NCBI GenBank assembly: GCA_959347315.1 | Contig: OY365810.1 | Span: forward strand, 7,142,098-7,206,097 | Direction: 5' to 3' | DNA length: 64,000 nucleotides | Source of the DNA: Bimastos eiseni | Taxonomy: Eukaryota; Annelida; Clitellata; Crassiclitellata; Lumbricidae | Shown here: positions 1-14,700 of the stretch, piece by piece | Position numbering within the stretch: the stretch's first letter is position 1 | Layout of the letters: every line of letters begins with the position of its first letter | The notes under the pieces: generated by a model | The model's database searches: none | Seen by the model: only the letters and a program-made list of their open reading frames with translations | Told to the model about the DNA's origin: nothing | Translations under genes and position numbers: made by a program

Positions 1-861
1 AATTCAGTGTCAGTGTGATTAGCTATGCGTTATAATGAACTTTAAACACAAACAATTATCATAAATACCTTCTATTTTAAAGGTAAACATTGATGTACAA
101 CGTAAACCTGTACATTGCACAACCTTCTATTCAATTCAATATTCGTTTAATCATAATGAACCTTACAAGCAACTTAATTCACATAGTTAAATTTAATACA
201 ATCTGTGTGCCAGAGTCAGACATCTAAAGTTCTTCAACAGTTCCATTTACAATATTCTGTATTTGGGTGCCTCTGCATAGCAGAACACACATGATTATTC
301 CTCCTCAGTTCTCCCTTGGACACCTAGTGATGTGAGCTTAAATAGAGTGTGACTATTGTCCACTATATGCAATAATTCTCGATTTAACTGTCCACGTGGG
401 AATAAGGTACCTACAGATGGATCAGAAGTTCCTCAGTGGAAAAACATCCTTATCAGTTATTCCAACACTTCATACACCTAAGGTTTTAAAATCGACATGA
501 AAGCTGGGATTGAATTATGTATATTGGCTTACACACTTACACCAATGCCTTCTAAGTGCATTGAAAAAGTGCTGTGCAAGCAGCAAGTTTTTTTTAATTG
601 TTAAATTCCTACAAGGACTTGGAATTTTCTGACTGATCAAATATTTATTTAATCAAGGATACAAATAAACAAGCTAACGGAGACAATTACTCTATAAAAT
701 AAACAAACACAAACAGACTGAGAAACCAAAAATGAGTAACTGCTCTGATACAAGTATTTAACATATTGACCACAAGGAACGTGTAGCACTGTATACATGT
801 CCCAAATGGTATGCTATATAAAAAAATGTTCAGTGGTCAAAGTGTTAAATTTAACACTGAC

Positions 862-3800
862 CTCATTTTCCATCTGTTGTTGACTGACAGAAAGGTTAAG
901 GGCAGATAACTGTTCCTCTTTAGCAGACAACGTTTCCTGTAAACGCTGAAATCAAACACTTTGACGTTTACATGGATTTGTAATTGCAATCAATACCTCA
1001 ACATTTGAATAAGATCTGAGGAAGTTCTTAAGGCAATCACAAGTACATGTCTCACTGATTAACTGGATATTTATCTCTGGGAACCACTCCAAAGAGCAGC
1101 TCCACAGACCTGTCAAGTGATCATTTGAGCGTGCAGTTCGTAATCAACAAGAGACAGAGGCAGATCGCAAGGGCACTTAAATGTTCATGATATCACAATT
1201 ATCAACAGCATTCACTCATTGTCAGTAACAACTACTGATAATTTCATCATACTTTAACTATAATCAATCTGCATAGTCGATATTGTATTATATCTTTAGA
1301 TTTATATAACAGAACGACTATTCAGAGGCGCTGTCAGCTCGGAAACCCCAGGGAAAATAAGAGTCTGTAACACAATATGAATTGTATGTAACGCAATATG
1401 AATAACCTGTAACAAGAATTGTATGTAATACAATAGGAATTGATTGCAACACAATAGGAATTTTGTCTGTATATAGCACAATATAAATTGTCACTAACAC
1501 AATATGGATTGCCTGTAACACAATTCAGGAATAGTCTATATACAATAAGAATTGTCTGAAGTACCTGCAAATCCTTTGTCTGTGCAGACACCATCGTCTG
1601 TACCTCAGCATTTAACAAGACTGGTTTCTTTGTCACTTTCCTGTCTTTCTGCAGTCGAGTAACTTCACTCTCAATTGTCCCAGTAGCAGCAGCAGCACTC
1701 TTCAAACAACCACTGTCGTCTGTCAATGACTCCACGGTCAGCTGCAAGTCAAACCACAAACACTTAAACAAAAATTCTTCCCTACAGACCTCATCCTGTA
1801 ACTATATAAGACGAGTTTAGAGTTAGGCCTGCATAAATATCACTGCAGGTCTTTCTTGTATTAATTAGCAACAGCCTGTCTTAAATGCTGCTTCTTGGAA
1901 GGTCAGTGGTTTGTTTGGAGCCATGTATATCGAGCTGATCTTGGAGGAATCTCACTGGTTATCCATCCTAAAATGCTCTGTTTTTTTTAGTATTTTACCG
2001 AACAATAATATGGGCAAGAGTCGATCAATCACACACAAATGCCAATCCACAATCTGGCCATACAAAATAACCACATGAATGTAGATGAGTTCGTTAAATC
2101 AAGCAATTGAAACAGATGTTTTGAAATGTCTATAAATGCATTGGAGAAACAAAACCGTACTGCGAATGTTTTCAGAATAGACGACAAACCTGAAGAAGGG
2201 ACATGTTAATGACATATAATTTCTAATTCATATTACAAAGATGTAAGTACTATATAATTAGGCTCAGGTATACAACAATGTACACTCAATGGTGTTTACA
2301 ATGGCATGCACAAATATGCAAATGAACATTGTTACTGCATAAGTAATGCATTCTACACCAGAGACTTGTTTTATCATGTTTCATTAAGGCATAAAACGTT
2401 CAAGGATCCCAAAATTAATTCACCCACATAAACAGACTTGTTGGCCCCTTATTATAGAGTGGTTCCCGATATAGCGTTAAAATGCAGGGGCACACGTTAG
2501 TGGTAACATACCTACATGAAGAGCTGAACATCAAGTAGGAAGCAAGATCTATAAATGCTACCACTTAAGGTTGACTGAACCTTTCATTCACTAGGTGGTA
2601 TTTGCACAATGAGACGTAGGGCATGACTGTTATACAATTAAATTCAATTCCTGTTCAACTTGTTAATACTCTGTCAAGAAATCTGACAGTGTACTTTTCA
2701 GTTTGAATTTAAGAAAATATAACATTATTATTATTATTGATAACAAGTTTCTGGCTTATATGATGAAAAGCCAATGGTGCTTCGATAATACTTTACACAT
2801 GGTGTAAGAACATTCTCAAGTCTTCTAATTTTATTAGCTCTTAAAAACCAATCTAACAAATATCTGGACAACAAAAATGAAGTCACAACACTGACATAGT
2901 CTGCAGATCAGTGGGTGATCAGGGCAAAACCTAGAAAATGGCAATCCAAGTATGTTTCACATTGTTGACTGCTGAAATAAATTCTATGGTGTCAAGATCT
3001 GTGACAATGTTGAATCACCAAAAAAGAAACCAATTTAAATGACTGTTCATTATAAAATATAAAGAGACAAGCAGTCCCTTCAGAGGTATCTGTGACTATG
3101 AATTGTTAGCGACTTCATTTTCTTAGTCTCGGCATAAGAAGACGAGTAGCCAACCCACTCCCTCACCATCTCATCTTCCCACCAACACTTCATACCCATG
3201 GCTGCTTGAGGGCTAGGTTAAAATCCATTTCTCCCATACATCAGAATTTGAACTCGGTTTGTCAATAGTGTGCTCTCTTATTTTACACAGTGAAAACAAC
3301 AACTCCCAATATAGAAACGAACACATGTAGTAACTGAAGCTGTGTTGTGAAAGCCAGTGTCTCTGTCCAATTCCATACAAATAGAGTCAGCCTTAAAAAC
3401 TCTCAACCCAACTCTATTAACTATACAACAATTCAAAATTTAACTGCCTGCACCTAGTAAGCTATGCTTTGTGCTAATGAAATGCAAACCCTGTATAAAC
3501 CATCGCCAAGCAGTCCTCGTCTGCTACAACATCATTGAAAAAACTTCTGTAGGAAAATAGTCAGACAATTAATAAATAGTACTGAAATAATCAGCAACCA
3601 ATAAAAATGTTCATTTTGCTTTGCTGCATGAGATCCTGTAATACTGAACAAACGAAGTACTAATATCGACAAAGAGTACAGGTTTTCCTCTCCATATTTA
3701 ATGCACTCGTCAATTCTAGAATAAAGCATTCACATATGTATGTATGCATGCATACATAATGCATAGACATGTATCAAGATACTTAATACATTGTGTCTAA

Positions 3801-6800
3801 GTAGCTCCAAAAGATTCAGACCACATTATCAAGCTCATCTAAAAACACGTGTTTAAAGTCAATTATGGAAGTTTAGCCGCATAAGACCAAATGCAATGGA
3901 AAACACAACGGTAGACTGGTTCACGAAGACAATCCAACACACGAGAAGACATGACGAAGAAACAGAGCTCAGCATCTGCATATCTTCTCGGCCAGCAGAG
4001 CGCACTGACCGCCAACCAGGCTGACATAAAACTTGAAAAACTATAACGAAATACCCATAGCCTCTGATTGGAAAGAGAGAGCGACTCTTACCAGGATGTC
4101 TTCAGGCGCCTCTTGCTCCACCCTGGCCTGTAGCTCTATGATCTTCTTCTGGAACTGCATCGTTGTTTCCTTGATCGTCTCTTTCTTCTCCTCTTCCACC
4201 TGTTCTATGATGACGTCCTTTGCTTTCAATGCACACCTCAGCTGATCAATCAACCTAAAACAAAGCATAATTATATGTCTGTATGCATCTAGACACCGTA
4301 AGAGTGAATGCATGTATACATCTATACACTGTACATATGAATGCCTGTATGTATCTAGACACTGAAAACTGTGTGTGCACCTGTTAACAAACTTAATTAG
4401 AATGAGTACACAGACTGTACATTGTCGGTGGGTAGATGAGATAGCGAGGGAGAGGACTGGCCAATCATCCTCATATCAAATCAAATCAAATCGTTTATTT
4501 ACCAAGGCATATGTGTCTCCGGGCTAGCTTAAGGGACTGCTCAAACATCCAGCACGGCACCTTCTCAGTTGTTGGCCCTTCCACCTGGAACACACTGCCT
4601 TAGAGATGTTATTGTAATGTGCCTTTGTTTTACAAGTTGCTTAGGACTGATTTTTATTGCCATGGTTGGACTGGGAGCACCACAAAGTAGATGTTATGTG
4701 CTATATTAATGTTAAAACAAATGAATTAATTCTTATTCAATAGAAGCTTTGCAACATTATTTTATTCCCAAGACTAGAAGTTGGATGATCTCGATACTAA
4801 TAAATCACTGTTGAATATACTGACCGATCTTTTCTGATGACTTCCTCTGTGACAACTTGATGCTGTATAACAAAACAAGCAGTTTATGTTCATTACATTT
4901 TCCACTCGAGAAAGAAATGATTATTTATTTTCTTTGGTATAGTTTTAGATCAAAAAATGACTCCTAAGCTATGATAACACACACACAAAAAGCATTGCAT
5001 CACTGTGAGTTAAGGATCATCCCAAGGTCCTTATGCATTGACTGTCCTGTGGGAACTCAAAGAGTCAAGGTTCATACACAACGACTGCCTTGTGAGAGTT
5101 GTGTGTTGCAGATTGCAGTGCCACTATGGGCATTTTCACATGTACCCATTCAAACCTTTACCGCCAGGGTACCCGGATGTCAATGGGGACTCAGGTAGTC
5201 TTTGACAGCTCAACATTCAACCATAACTTACATAATAATAATAATAACAATAATAAATTCCATTTAATTTCAAACTGACAAACCACAGTATTATTACAAG
5301 TACAGTATGAACGAGTTATGACAGATTATTACAGGATTCAAATTCGACTGAAGGCAGCCATGCAAGGTGCCAATAATACATTACCCATTACTCCAAGCCC
5401 CCCCCCACTTTCCTGCAATCTATGTAGTGCATAGTAGAAAGACAGTCTCAACTTTCGTGCAAGCTTATATTCATATTTATTTTGTCAATCTGTCCCTCAT
5501 GGGTACAATAGATCATTATTACATGCATTGAACACCAATGTCATATGACCAAACATCAATAAAATTGAAGGAATTGCTCAAGGTACCTAACACATACCTG
5601 GCATAACAAGGCAAGCCCTCTAGCCATTCAATGACTGTGTAACATCCAAATACAACCAATCAGAGCACACTTAAGAAACTGAGTCAACATTCTGACCTGC
5701 GTTTCGTGGTTATCTTCCGATGCAGTTGTCGTTAGTTCTGTAGTGCCGAGCATTTCCAGTCGCATCTCCAGCATGTTCCTCTCCCTTTCCAGCTGTCTCC
5801 AACGCGAATCCAGCTGGCGATTGATCGTCAAAAGATCACTCAGTTTCGCCTCAGTATCCTTAGACTCGATCACAAGGTTTTCAACTTCCTGTCAAAACAC
5901 AATGAAAACATACAAGAATGATCAACAATACAATAAATATAGATGTAAAAACAAAATTGCTCCAAGTTATCTGGTTAGTATTAATAATTGCTACTTGAAA
6001 GCAAGATATTTGCATGATAGGTTTAAAATAATAAATATCTGAATTGGGGCTGTATCGAACATTCATTTCATATTCGCTCTGGAGCCGAATAGTAGATCAA
6101 ATAGCTATTCGGTCGAATAGTAGCGGTCGGACCGAATACGAATAGTGGTCATTTGACATCTGTTTCTATATATGCGGCTGCTACAGTGAGTGAACTGCTT
6201 AGACCACGGTATCACAGTGTCAGTATTCTCATTCCTTGTATACAGTGACTGAACATAAATGTTCAGCATTTGAGGCTCTAGCAGGTCAATTGTTAGATAA
6301 ACTGATTAGCTAATCTTACATAATATTCAAATTACGGTTGGTCAGCTCAGCAACAGATAAGTTAATGTAATTGGTAGACCTATTTTGTATACCATTCGTT
6401 TTGGCCAAATAGTTTGTCCAATTATTCGCACGTATTCAGCCGAATAGTGAAAAGCACCAATTCGGTACAGCCCTAATTTGAAATAAGGCTTTACAAAAAT
6501 TAAAACGTCAAACTATTAAATTTATGCATTACAAATTGCCCATTTCAGTAGGAAATGTGGAAAAACATCTTTTTGACAACTCAAATGGTCAATCAAGATA
6601 TACCATCTCAAATATCGCATCAATCTATTCCACCTCTGCACGAATCAACATATTGAATTATTTTTTATCAATGAATAATTAATACTAATTATAAATAACG
6701 AATCTATATTAAAGTACCACATACAATAAATGTTTAAAGGCCACGGAGGGAGATCCCCACAGGAAAGTCTGGCCAACCTAGCACATGGTCGCTCTGTGTA

Positions 6801-9800
6801 CACACAATAGCTAAGCAATTGTAATTGTAATGGACACTCGATATCAGAGACGCTCAGTCGTCACGACTCATACATATCTAAACGGAGAACAGAAAAGCCT
6901 TAAGGCGCCACCGTGTTTCAGCTGGTGGGACCCACATAAGCGAATTACCAACACAGTAGTTCAACTCATTACTCAGTGGAGTGATTTCGAGATACCTCCT
7001 GTTTGGCGTTGAGCTCCTTGCGTAGTTCTTCTATGCAGAGTTTGACAGCCTCCAGTTCTCCAAAGGCCATCTTTTGACCCTCTGCTATCCCAGCATTCTT
7101 TGTCTGCTGCAGCTCCATCTGGTGATGGCCAGTTACACTTGTCAACGCAGAACTAGTAAAAGAACAATGATTGCCTAGATGCGTTATAATTCCAATGTGA
7201 TTTAATTTCACTTATAAGCAAATAATGGAGATCGATATTGGCATGTGTCTTGTCATGGCATGTGCTTTCTTATGGTGTCTTAGAAATTGTTGCCATTATA
7301 ATAATCGTTAGTCTAACGCTTGTGGGTATGAGCTTGCTCAGTGGACTCCATCCAAGTATGAGTCCTGAGTGTGTGATATAAGCATACATGAATTTGCATT
7401 CTTCATGAATGCATACTTGTTGTGCTTCTCAGACTTATGTATAAAAACCTTGTGCATAACATGCAAACACATGAAATCGAGAAATAATTATATAAGACCC
7501 TCCTCCATTTTCTTTTGGTATCGGTCTTGTTACGAGGCAAAATATAGAAAAGTATCAAAATTGAATTTGGCATTTCGAGATTTTGGTATGTCAAAGAAAT
7601 TTCAGGTGAAAACAGATTATGCAGAAAATAAAAGAAAATGAAAGCATCTTGAACTTACGATGCTTTTTTGAGCAGCTCCTGTTTGTCGATCAGATCTCTC
7701 TTCAGACTCTCTGCCTCAACCTTCAACTCGATATTCTGCCAACAGCAACAACGAGCCACCATAAAACACAACAACTGCAAAGTGATAAGGGTTTTGAGGT
7801 GATCTTCAAAGCAAAACAACAGCTAACATTACAAAGAATATGCATAGAGGAAGATAGGAAAATGCTGATCAAAGGAACTCTGAGATTTCAACTGTTGAAT
7901 CAATATTACTGTAATGCATTCACTAAGCACCAATATCTAAATAAAATGACCAAACATCAGCTCATGACACAGAGCAGGCATTCGTAAATGGACTTGCTCA
8001 GGTTCCCTGCTCGGCTACCATCTCCGAGGAGACTCACACCCCCCTCTTTAACCAATTGATCGGTCAGAGAAATAGGATCCTCTACCTGTTTGAAGACACC
8101 TTCTGCATCGTCGTCTGACTGATTCCTCATTCGCTCCTCCAGAAAGTAGATGCGCAGCTTAAGACTGAAGTTCTCCTTCTGGAGCTCAGCTATTTGCTGA
8201 ATGATAGATCAGGTCAAGGGTCATTTAAATGAATTTGGATAATTATCTTTAAAAGAACAACAATTCCATCAACAATTCAGCCAATTACCTTTAGAAGCTC
8301 AAAGCAAAGCAGTAGAATTTTCTGATAAAAAACAAATATTCCTTCAATTACTCTTACACTCATGTAGTCAAGTGCATTTTGTTATCCAGTCACTTACTAA
8401 TGTGTGTAAACACTTACTAGTGTATCCATACACTTACTAATGTATCCACACTTACTAATGTATCCACACTTACTAATTAATTTATCCAAACACTAATGTA
8501 TCCAGACACTTACGAATGAAGTCAGACACTTAATAATATACCCAGAGACTTACTAATGCAGCCAGATACTAACTAATGAATTCACACACTTACTCATCAA
8601 TCAATCAATAAAACAATCAATCAATCCATTATTGAAACTTGATATAGCACCTCTTCAAAAAATCCACTCATTCAACTAAACACTTACTACGCCACCTTTT
8701 AAGTACCTCAAGAAATTTCCACAACCGTAAGTCACTTCCATTTAACATCACAAGTACACATTATGTCAGAACAGTGAACTTTGCTGATAAAAACAATGTT
8801 ACACTCTATAACGACTTTGCATTACATAATGAATAAAAACAAAGACCATACCTGGTCATATTCTTTCATCGTCCTTGCTCTGACCGGAGACATATGCCCA
8901 CTGCCCGTCTTCGTAATAACTAACAACATTAACAACAACAAGTGATATAAATAACTCACAGGAAAACTCACAATTAACAAGGATTGCTTTCATCTCACAA
9001 AATGACTACAAGCAATTTCATAGGATAGCTGTTGAATATTCAACAGTGCTTCTTAGCCAATAACTGTTACCCTGATGCTATAGAAATTTTTTTAAACCGC
9101 ATCTATCAATGCAATAACCTTCTGTGCTATTAATAGAGCTGTACCGATACTCATAATCGGCTAAGATTATAGAGGTGACCTTATTATCTCCCTCTTATTA
9201 CTAGATTTGAATCATACTTGTATTACTTGTTGCTTGGATCAATAAAAACAACAATTGTTCTGTTACTGTCATTATAATATTTCTTTTTCACACATAAATT
9301 CACAAATTAGCTTATGTAGGTCTATAAGTTTCAAATACTGCAGATGTGTCTCCCTGCAAAATTCAAGGCTACTTTTCATACAAGTAACAACATAACTAGC
9401 AATCACTAAAAGAAAATACACATGCTTAAGTACATACGTGGTTTAGTTCCATCTCTGAACTCCAGGTGCGTACTGACAGTAAGATCATTATTACTTCTGT
9501 TAAACACAAACCAAAATTCATTCACTCTCCAGTCACGCAAAACACAGAACACAGAGTACACAATTTAACATCAAGAACATGGCGCATTGCACAAATTGCC
9601 TTATTCAAAAGCATCTTAGAATATCTTATGCATAAACACTGAACTTTTTCTTGCAAGAAAGAAAAACTGCAATATTATATTATGAATATAAACAGTAAAA
9701 CAATTGTATGACTGGCAAAAAAAACAACAATAATTAATGGGAAAAACTGATTTTTAATAGAAAGATTTCTGAAAAAGATACCCACGACCACTTCCAGATT

Positions 9801-12800
9801 GGACTCGCACCCGACCACGAACGTGAATACATGGCCCTTACAATGCTCCAATATCACTCATAACTAAACATCCAAGGTACACCGTTCTAGGTTGCAGTGA
9901 TTCTCCGACGACAGACAAATCCAGTCAAAAGCAACGAAACAAAGTCCATGAAAACACGAAATGCAGACCACAGCGTAAGCGGAGGAACACGACCCACGTC
10001 GGCCCAACACAGTTGATCAGCATCTCATTCGAAATCACCATTTCACAATCGGTCTCAGACATAGCTCATTAAATATGCAGCAGTCGCTTGGCGCGACCAA
10101 TCGAGTGTGGCAAATTCTACCTGTGTCCAAGGCACCAATGAAATTCACTCCATAGACAGATCTCAATAATTAGAATTGGGCCATTTATACCAGTGACCCT
10201 CTAACACCAGTTCATGTATACAATAACACCGCATACCATCATAAAGTGTTCTCTGTATACTAAAAGATATGTCTGATAACATCAGACAACAGGGTGGCAT
10301 TCTCCTGGCTTAGGACTTAAAATCTTGCAAGAGCGATTGTAAGGATTGTAAAATTTTATTTTCTAACTTCAGCAAAGACAATTTATAGAGCATCATCAGT
10401 AGCAAGCTACTTGTATGATAAAAGTAAGTATGTACATCTTCAATATAACCAGCTGTCAAATATGGAATAACTGGGTACACATTTCTACTGCATTTGAGTG
10501 TTTGGATGCCGTGGCAAATACCATATAAACGAACACACTACATTTTAGTGCATGCGTCATAAAGCGTGTGCAAGCATACAGACGTGCAAACTGGCCAGAC
10601 ATTATACACAGGAAATTCCCAATGACCTCAGGCAGTAAGACCTAATACCATGTATGTCACTATGATGTAATGGTATAACGATGTCATTGATTTGATGCTG
10701 AATAAAACAATCTCATACATATTTTTTATAAATCACACATGAGCAATGATTATGGGTGATTGGAAATATATCAGGAAGCTATACTGCTACAGTGGCCACT
10801 TATTTCAGTATTACTTGTCATTATAATAATGATAATCATTATTACTATTAATTATTCTCAAGGGTCAGTCGGGTAGACTTCTTCCACTGAGTACCAAATC
10901 CAAATATTTTCGGCTGAACCCTAATTATCATTATTATCAAATATAGCTTTTCACGCACACTGTTCCACAAGAGATCAATAACTAGAAGTTATGCACTAAT
11001 TAGTGCTGAAAATGTGATAATACAGTGTATCTTTAAGAGACTCAAAATTCACTTATGCATAAGTTTCTGTATACATTTATAAATGACATAAATTCACTTC
11101 AAGGGCGCAGGTCACTGAAAATGCAAGTCTTCAACTGATTGCAAAATCAGAACAAAGATTGACAGAGAGCGAGACAGCAAGACACAGAGATCAAGAGACA
11201 GACAAAGAGCAAGAGAGAGAGAGAGAGAGAGAGACAGAAGAGAGATGGGAGTGTTTAGGTTCAAGTAGACCCAGCCAATCACAGTGAACGCTCAAACTTT
11301 TACTAATCAATGACTTGAACAAGGTTATAGCCACACGATATTTCAGCCCACCACCATTCGTCACAACCAGTATCTGCTGTCCGAAGGCATTAATTTCACA
11401 AGCCTAATGTCCGTAACAGCCAACCTGGTTGACTGTCCTTGCCTAGGGCTGGTGAATTCAAACTCTTACCCAACAGTCAATAGTACCTGATGCCATTAGG
11501 AAACATTCTCAGACATGTTAGTCACTCACACTGTTCCATAGATTAACAACTAGAAGTAATGCAATTGGACTGCCAAATGAGAGACTGAAGGTTCCCTGAA
11601 CTATAAGATTACCTGTGTCAATTACCATCATAGGTGCCCTATTCACAAACTCCAAATCTAAATCAAAATGATCAAATGATGAGAGATTCGGGTACTTAAA
11701 AGGCAATATATGGGTCAGTGAATGGAACAATTTATTTAACACTCTTCAAAGTAACAAGTTGTGTTATTCACTATTAATAACTTTAAATTAAATTATTTAT
11801 AATTAAATTTAATTAAATTTTAAGCTTTAAATTAAATTTTAAGTTTAATTTTGTTATTATAGTGACTCTGACTCTGTTCCACTGTTCAACACATTCACAA
11901 TGAACAACTAAGCAAGTCCTAACAGCAACTGAGAAACCGATGTCACTCAACATTACAGTCATACACAGACCTGCAAGTCTTACTCAACCTCAGATACTTG
12001 GCAACCAAACTGCTGCATCAACCACCAAGCATACACTATATTTTGAACAAAAGGAGCCAGATAACTAAATGAGCCAAGAGCTGTACCGATATCACTTTTT
12101 CCCGATTATGCCGATACAGAGTATTGCCGATTATTGAAACTGCCGATACCGATTACAGTAGCCGATACCGATAACTGCATTGTGTTTTCCATGATGTCCA
12201 ATTTCATAAGATTAGCCTACTGCTACTGCTTACTATTGTAGCACATATGACTTTTGCTGCTTGCATCAGCCATAATAATGGCTAGTGGTTCACTTTCAAA
12301 ATTAGAATTATGCAAAAAATGCCTATTATGCATTACGGTATAAAATAAACAATCATACTTTTATGTACGGCCTCTTCTTCTCATTCATGACAAGGATGAT
12401 GTGCATCAACAAGTACATATATAAATGGTAGACAATAGTCACCTGTTGAAGAGTTGTCTTCGAACATTATCCCATGGTTTATAGCCCTGGGCTCAACACC
12501 TACTGCGTGGTCAGAAGTAGCCATGCTCAACTGCAGCCCGAGTACGCTATGGGAACGGATTATAGGAAACAGCTCACGCAACACTTCAGGTGCTGCGGTC
12601 CAGGCGCAAGGCTTGGGGAAGGAGGCATGCATATGAGGCGACGATACTTCAAATGGTGAGGAGGGAGAAAGGACACTGCAAACACACATTGACTGCAAGG
12701 TGACAAGCTTTTCATTGGCGCTGCGATCGAGAGGCGGAAGGATAGGAGAAATTATGAATTTAAAAGCTTGAGAAAATAATGATGCAGTCGTCATTTTGCT

Positions 12801-14700
12801 CTTAAAGACTGATAATAATATCATAAAATAAAAAAATGTAATTTTTAATAACGGCGCCGATTATCATTGCCGATACCCAACACGTCTGATAATCGGCCCG
12901 ATTAAACAGTACAGCTCTACCAAGATCCATCTTCATTGTTTAGTCTTCAGAATTAATCAAACTAGTCATTATTATCGTAAATACTTGTGAATAAGTCGCC
13001 GTCGTGTATAAGTCACCCCCTACATTTTGGGCTAGGAAAGTGAGAAATTTCATTGATCCGTATATAAGTCGTGGCCGCATTTCGGCCTTCATCTGACACG
13101 CGACACACGTTTGAATTTGGCACCAATGCGTTTAGTTGAAACGCTTGAATAAATCTTTTGACCCACCTAAAAAAGTCCTTTGAATTATTGTTTGATAAAT
13201 AAAGTATTAATTTCTGTATATTAAAAAGAGTAATTTTTTTATGTGGACTTTGTACGTTTTGCAGTTCATCGATAAATTTGAGATGAGATAAATATTATTG
13301 TAAATTAGAGGAAGACTACATAGAGCATAAAAAGCCTAGAGTCAACATTGCAGTTTTATATGGCGCTATACTTGAAGTTTTATACCTGCAATATAATCCG
13401 TGAAGTTCAACGCGGCCAACAGAAATAACTGATTATGTATATTGTCCTTACAAATGTAACATCTTTCAGCTTGAAATTTACCTGTAGGAATTTCAGGCCT
13501 AATGGTAATGTTGCGCTACAGTTGGCATTATTGCGCTATAATAATTTACATAGCCTGCCTCATGTTTAAAAGATGGGAGTAGAGAAGCAAGAAAAAGGTT
13601 AGTTTCGCCAGTAAACAAAATGCTGTTTTTGCAAGAATTTGTGTACAAAATGTAGTTTCATCAAATAGTAACTTTAAATAACACATAATATAAGAGTTAT
13701 GATGGTACCAAATTTTTATAAACTATATATTTGCTAGCTTTTATTCCTGGAAAATTTGTACGTTTGTTAGCGGATGCTGCTCTACAATCATTGACATTGG
13801 ACACATGAAATTTTAGTGTGGTCCAAGTATAAGTCGTACCCCCAACTTCACATTATGAAAAATGTCCAAAATTATGCGACTTATTCACGATTATATACGG
13901 TCGTCATATATTCTAGTCATCTATATTGCCATCAACATAATCTACTTCTATCATTTCATATCATTTGAAACAAAATAAATCATATATCATAAGAACACTT
14001 ATATTGACTCAAGCAAAGTATCAAGGATTCATTATATACAGTATCTTGAGTCATATTGTCATAGACATCATTGTCCATCCTGCCCTACAACATCATTACA
14101 TACATCATTGGGCCTTGGCCCTCAGCATCATCACAGATCAATCTTGACTCACAACATCATCACTGAAATAGACATCAATCGTGACTTACAACATCATCAC
14201 ACATCTTAACCTACAACATGATCGTTGTCTTCATCATCGTTGGTTTCTATTCCGCATCATTATTAAATCCATAATCTCGCAATTCAAATATCCCTCGTCC
14301 ACAAAGCACGTAATCGCATCTTTTAAGTTACGTAATTAACTTCAGCCCACTTTGAATAAATTTATGCCACACCCACCCATTTTTGAAAAAAATTCGTCAT
14401 CCAGGCACAGGTTGTCAAAATAATGACTTGAACATCGCAAGTAGTGGGATCGAAAAGAAATAAAGTAACTTTATCAAGAGTAACAGAAGTCTTTCATTCG
14501 CAAATTGAGCAATTTTCAAAAGTTGAGGGTCAAAAATTACTCTCAAGAACATACGTGTGAATTTGAATTTTGAACTGTAAACAATGTCATCGGCTTCCGA
14601 TTTCTTAGACACTCAACGGGTCCTGGCGAAATCAAGCTAGAACTCACCCCTCATCAAAGTCCGTTGACTGCATTAAGTCCAGCTCACTCCCGGAACTCAT
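862..14700 (-). CDS. CDK5RAP2: CDK5RAP2/centrosomin-like centrosomal protein, N-terminal part (partial)
   Basis: Centrosome scaffold family whose CM1 (Cnn_1N) motif recruits and activates gamma-tubulin ring complexes. Minus-strand exons, 5' to 3': 14700-14648 (ATG at 14700), 9496-9438, 8919-8852, 8196-8086, 7735-7659, 7152-6996, 5888-5697, 4862-4825, 4254-4092, 1741-1565, 945-862. All eleven have AG acceptors and GT donors, and their phases join without a break (1179 nt, about 393 aa). CM1 is at about residues 46-90, split over exons 3 and 4, with RARTMKEYDQQIAEL and KENFSLKLRIYFLEE; exon 5 continues with NIELKVEAESLKRDL, as in CDK5RAP2 and myomegalin. Later exons are heptad-rich coiled coil. 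Full-length family members far exceed 1000 aa, so the C-terminus lies beyond the left edge. Long introns (2.3 kb before exon 10, 5.1 kb after exon 1) could hide an exon. Myomegalin orthology is the alternative. Confidence 0.9.
1375..1560. repeat. Degenerate tandem repeat in CDK5RAP2-like intron
   Basis: Units such as GTAACACAATATGAATTG, about 16-22 bp, recur around nine times, beginning about 5 bp after the exon that ends at 1565. Open frames here (on the minus strand, YCVTYNSY-like) are repeat translations. Confidence 0.7.
4520..4720 (+). mobile_element. LINE RT 3'-end fragment
   Basis: Plus-strand reading gives FSVVGPSTWNTLP, the typical extreme C-terminal motif of Jockey/CR1-type LINE reverse transcriptases, followed by an AT-rich tail with TGTGCTATATTAATG. 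It lies antisense to the CDK5RAP2-like gene, in intron 8. Confidence 0.55.
6056..6474. mobile_element. TIR element with GGGCTGTA-type ends
   Basis: It begins GGGGCTGTATCGAACATTC and ends GAATAGTG...CCAATTCGGTACAGCCCT, with inverted CGAATAG blocks. AATT flanks both ends. It lies in intron 6 of the CDK5RAP2-like gene and has no transposase. Confidence 0.6.
7978..8068 (-). mobile_element. Decayed tRNA-like SINE
   Basis: On the minus strand it reads TTGGTTAAAGAGG, GTGTGAGTCTCC and CCTGAGCAAGTCC, a diverged copy of the 18131-18260 family. It lies in intron 4 of the CDK5RAP2-like gene, about 20 bp before the exon ending at 8086. Confidence 0.45.
8385..8585. repeat. Degenerate tandem repeat, CACTTACTAATGTATCCA
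   Basis: About ten units of 18-26 bp around ACTTACTAATGTATCCA, in intron 3 of the CDK5RAP2-like gene. Confidence 0.75.
9134..9180. mobile_element. Solo end of a CTGTACCGAT-type TIR element
   Basis: AGAGCTGTACCGATACTCAT followed by AATCGGC matches the left end of the element at 12077-12918. No right end is nearby. Confidence 0.4.
11518..11742 (-). mobile_element. Possible LINE 3'-end fragment
   Basis: Minus-strand reading (FHSLTHILPFKYPNL, then a segment ending LLVVNLWNSVSD) resembles the conserved NLWNSLP end of LINE RTs. The nucleotide block CACTGTTCCA...AACTAGAAGT.ATGCA is repeated at about 10958-11000. The call is tentative. Confidence 0.3.
12077..12918. mobile_element. TIR element with AGAGCTGTACCGAT ends
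   Basis: It begins AGAGCTGTACCGAT and ends in the inverted ACAGTACAGCTCT. Multiple CCGATTAT/CCGATAC subrepeats occur near both ends. CCAAG is found next to both ends. The interior has an open frame on the minus strand (12824-12381, 147 codons) that I cannot match to a transposase. It lies in the first intron of the CDK5RAP2-like gene. Confidence 0.6.
12974..13902. mobile_element. TIR element with GAATAAGTCG ends
   Basis: The left end has ACTTGTGAATAAGTCGCCG and TATAAGTCACCCCC. The right end has the inverted set GTATAAGTCGTACCCCC and GCGACTTATTCACGA. GTCAT-like sequence flanks both sides. There is no coding frame. It lies in the first intron of the CDK5RAP2-like gene, right after the 12077-12918 element. 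Confidence 0.55.

Noticed and set aside
12381..12824. 147-codon frame on the minus strand as a host gene
   Set aside because: It lies wholly inside a TIR element, has no splice context and matches no family I can name.
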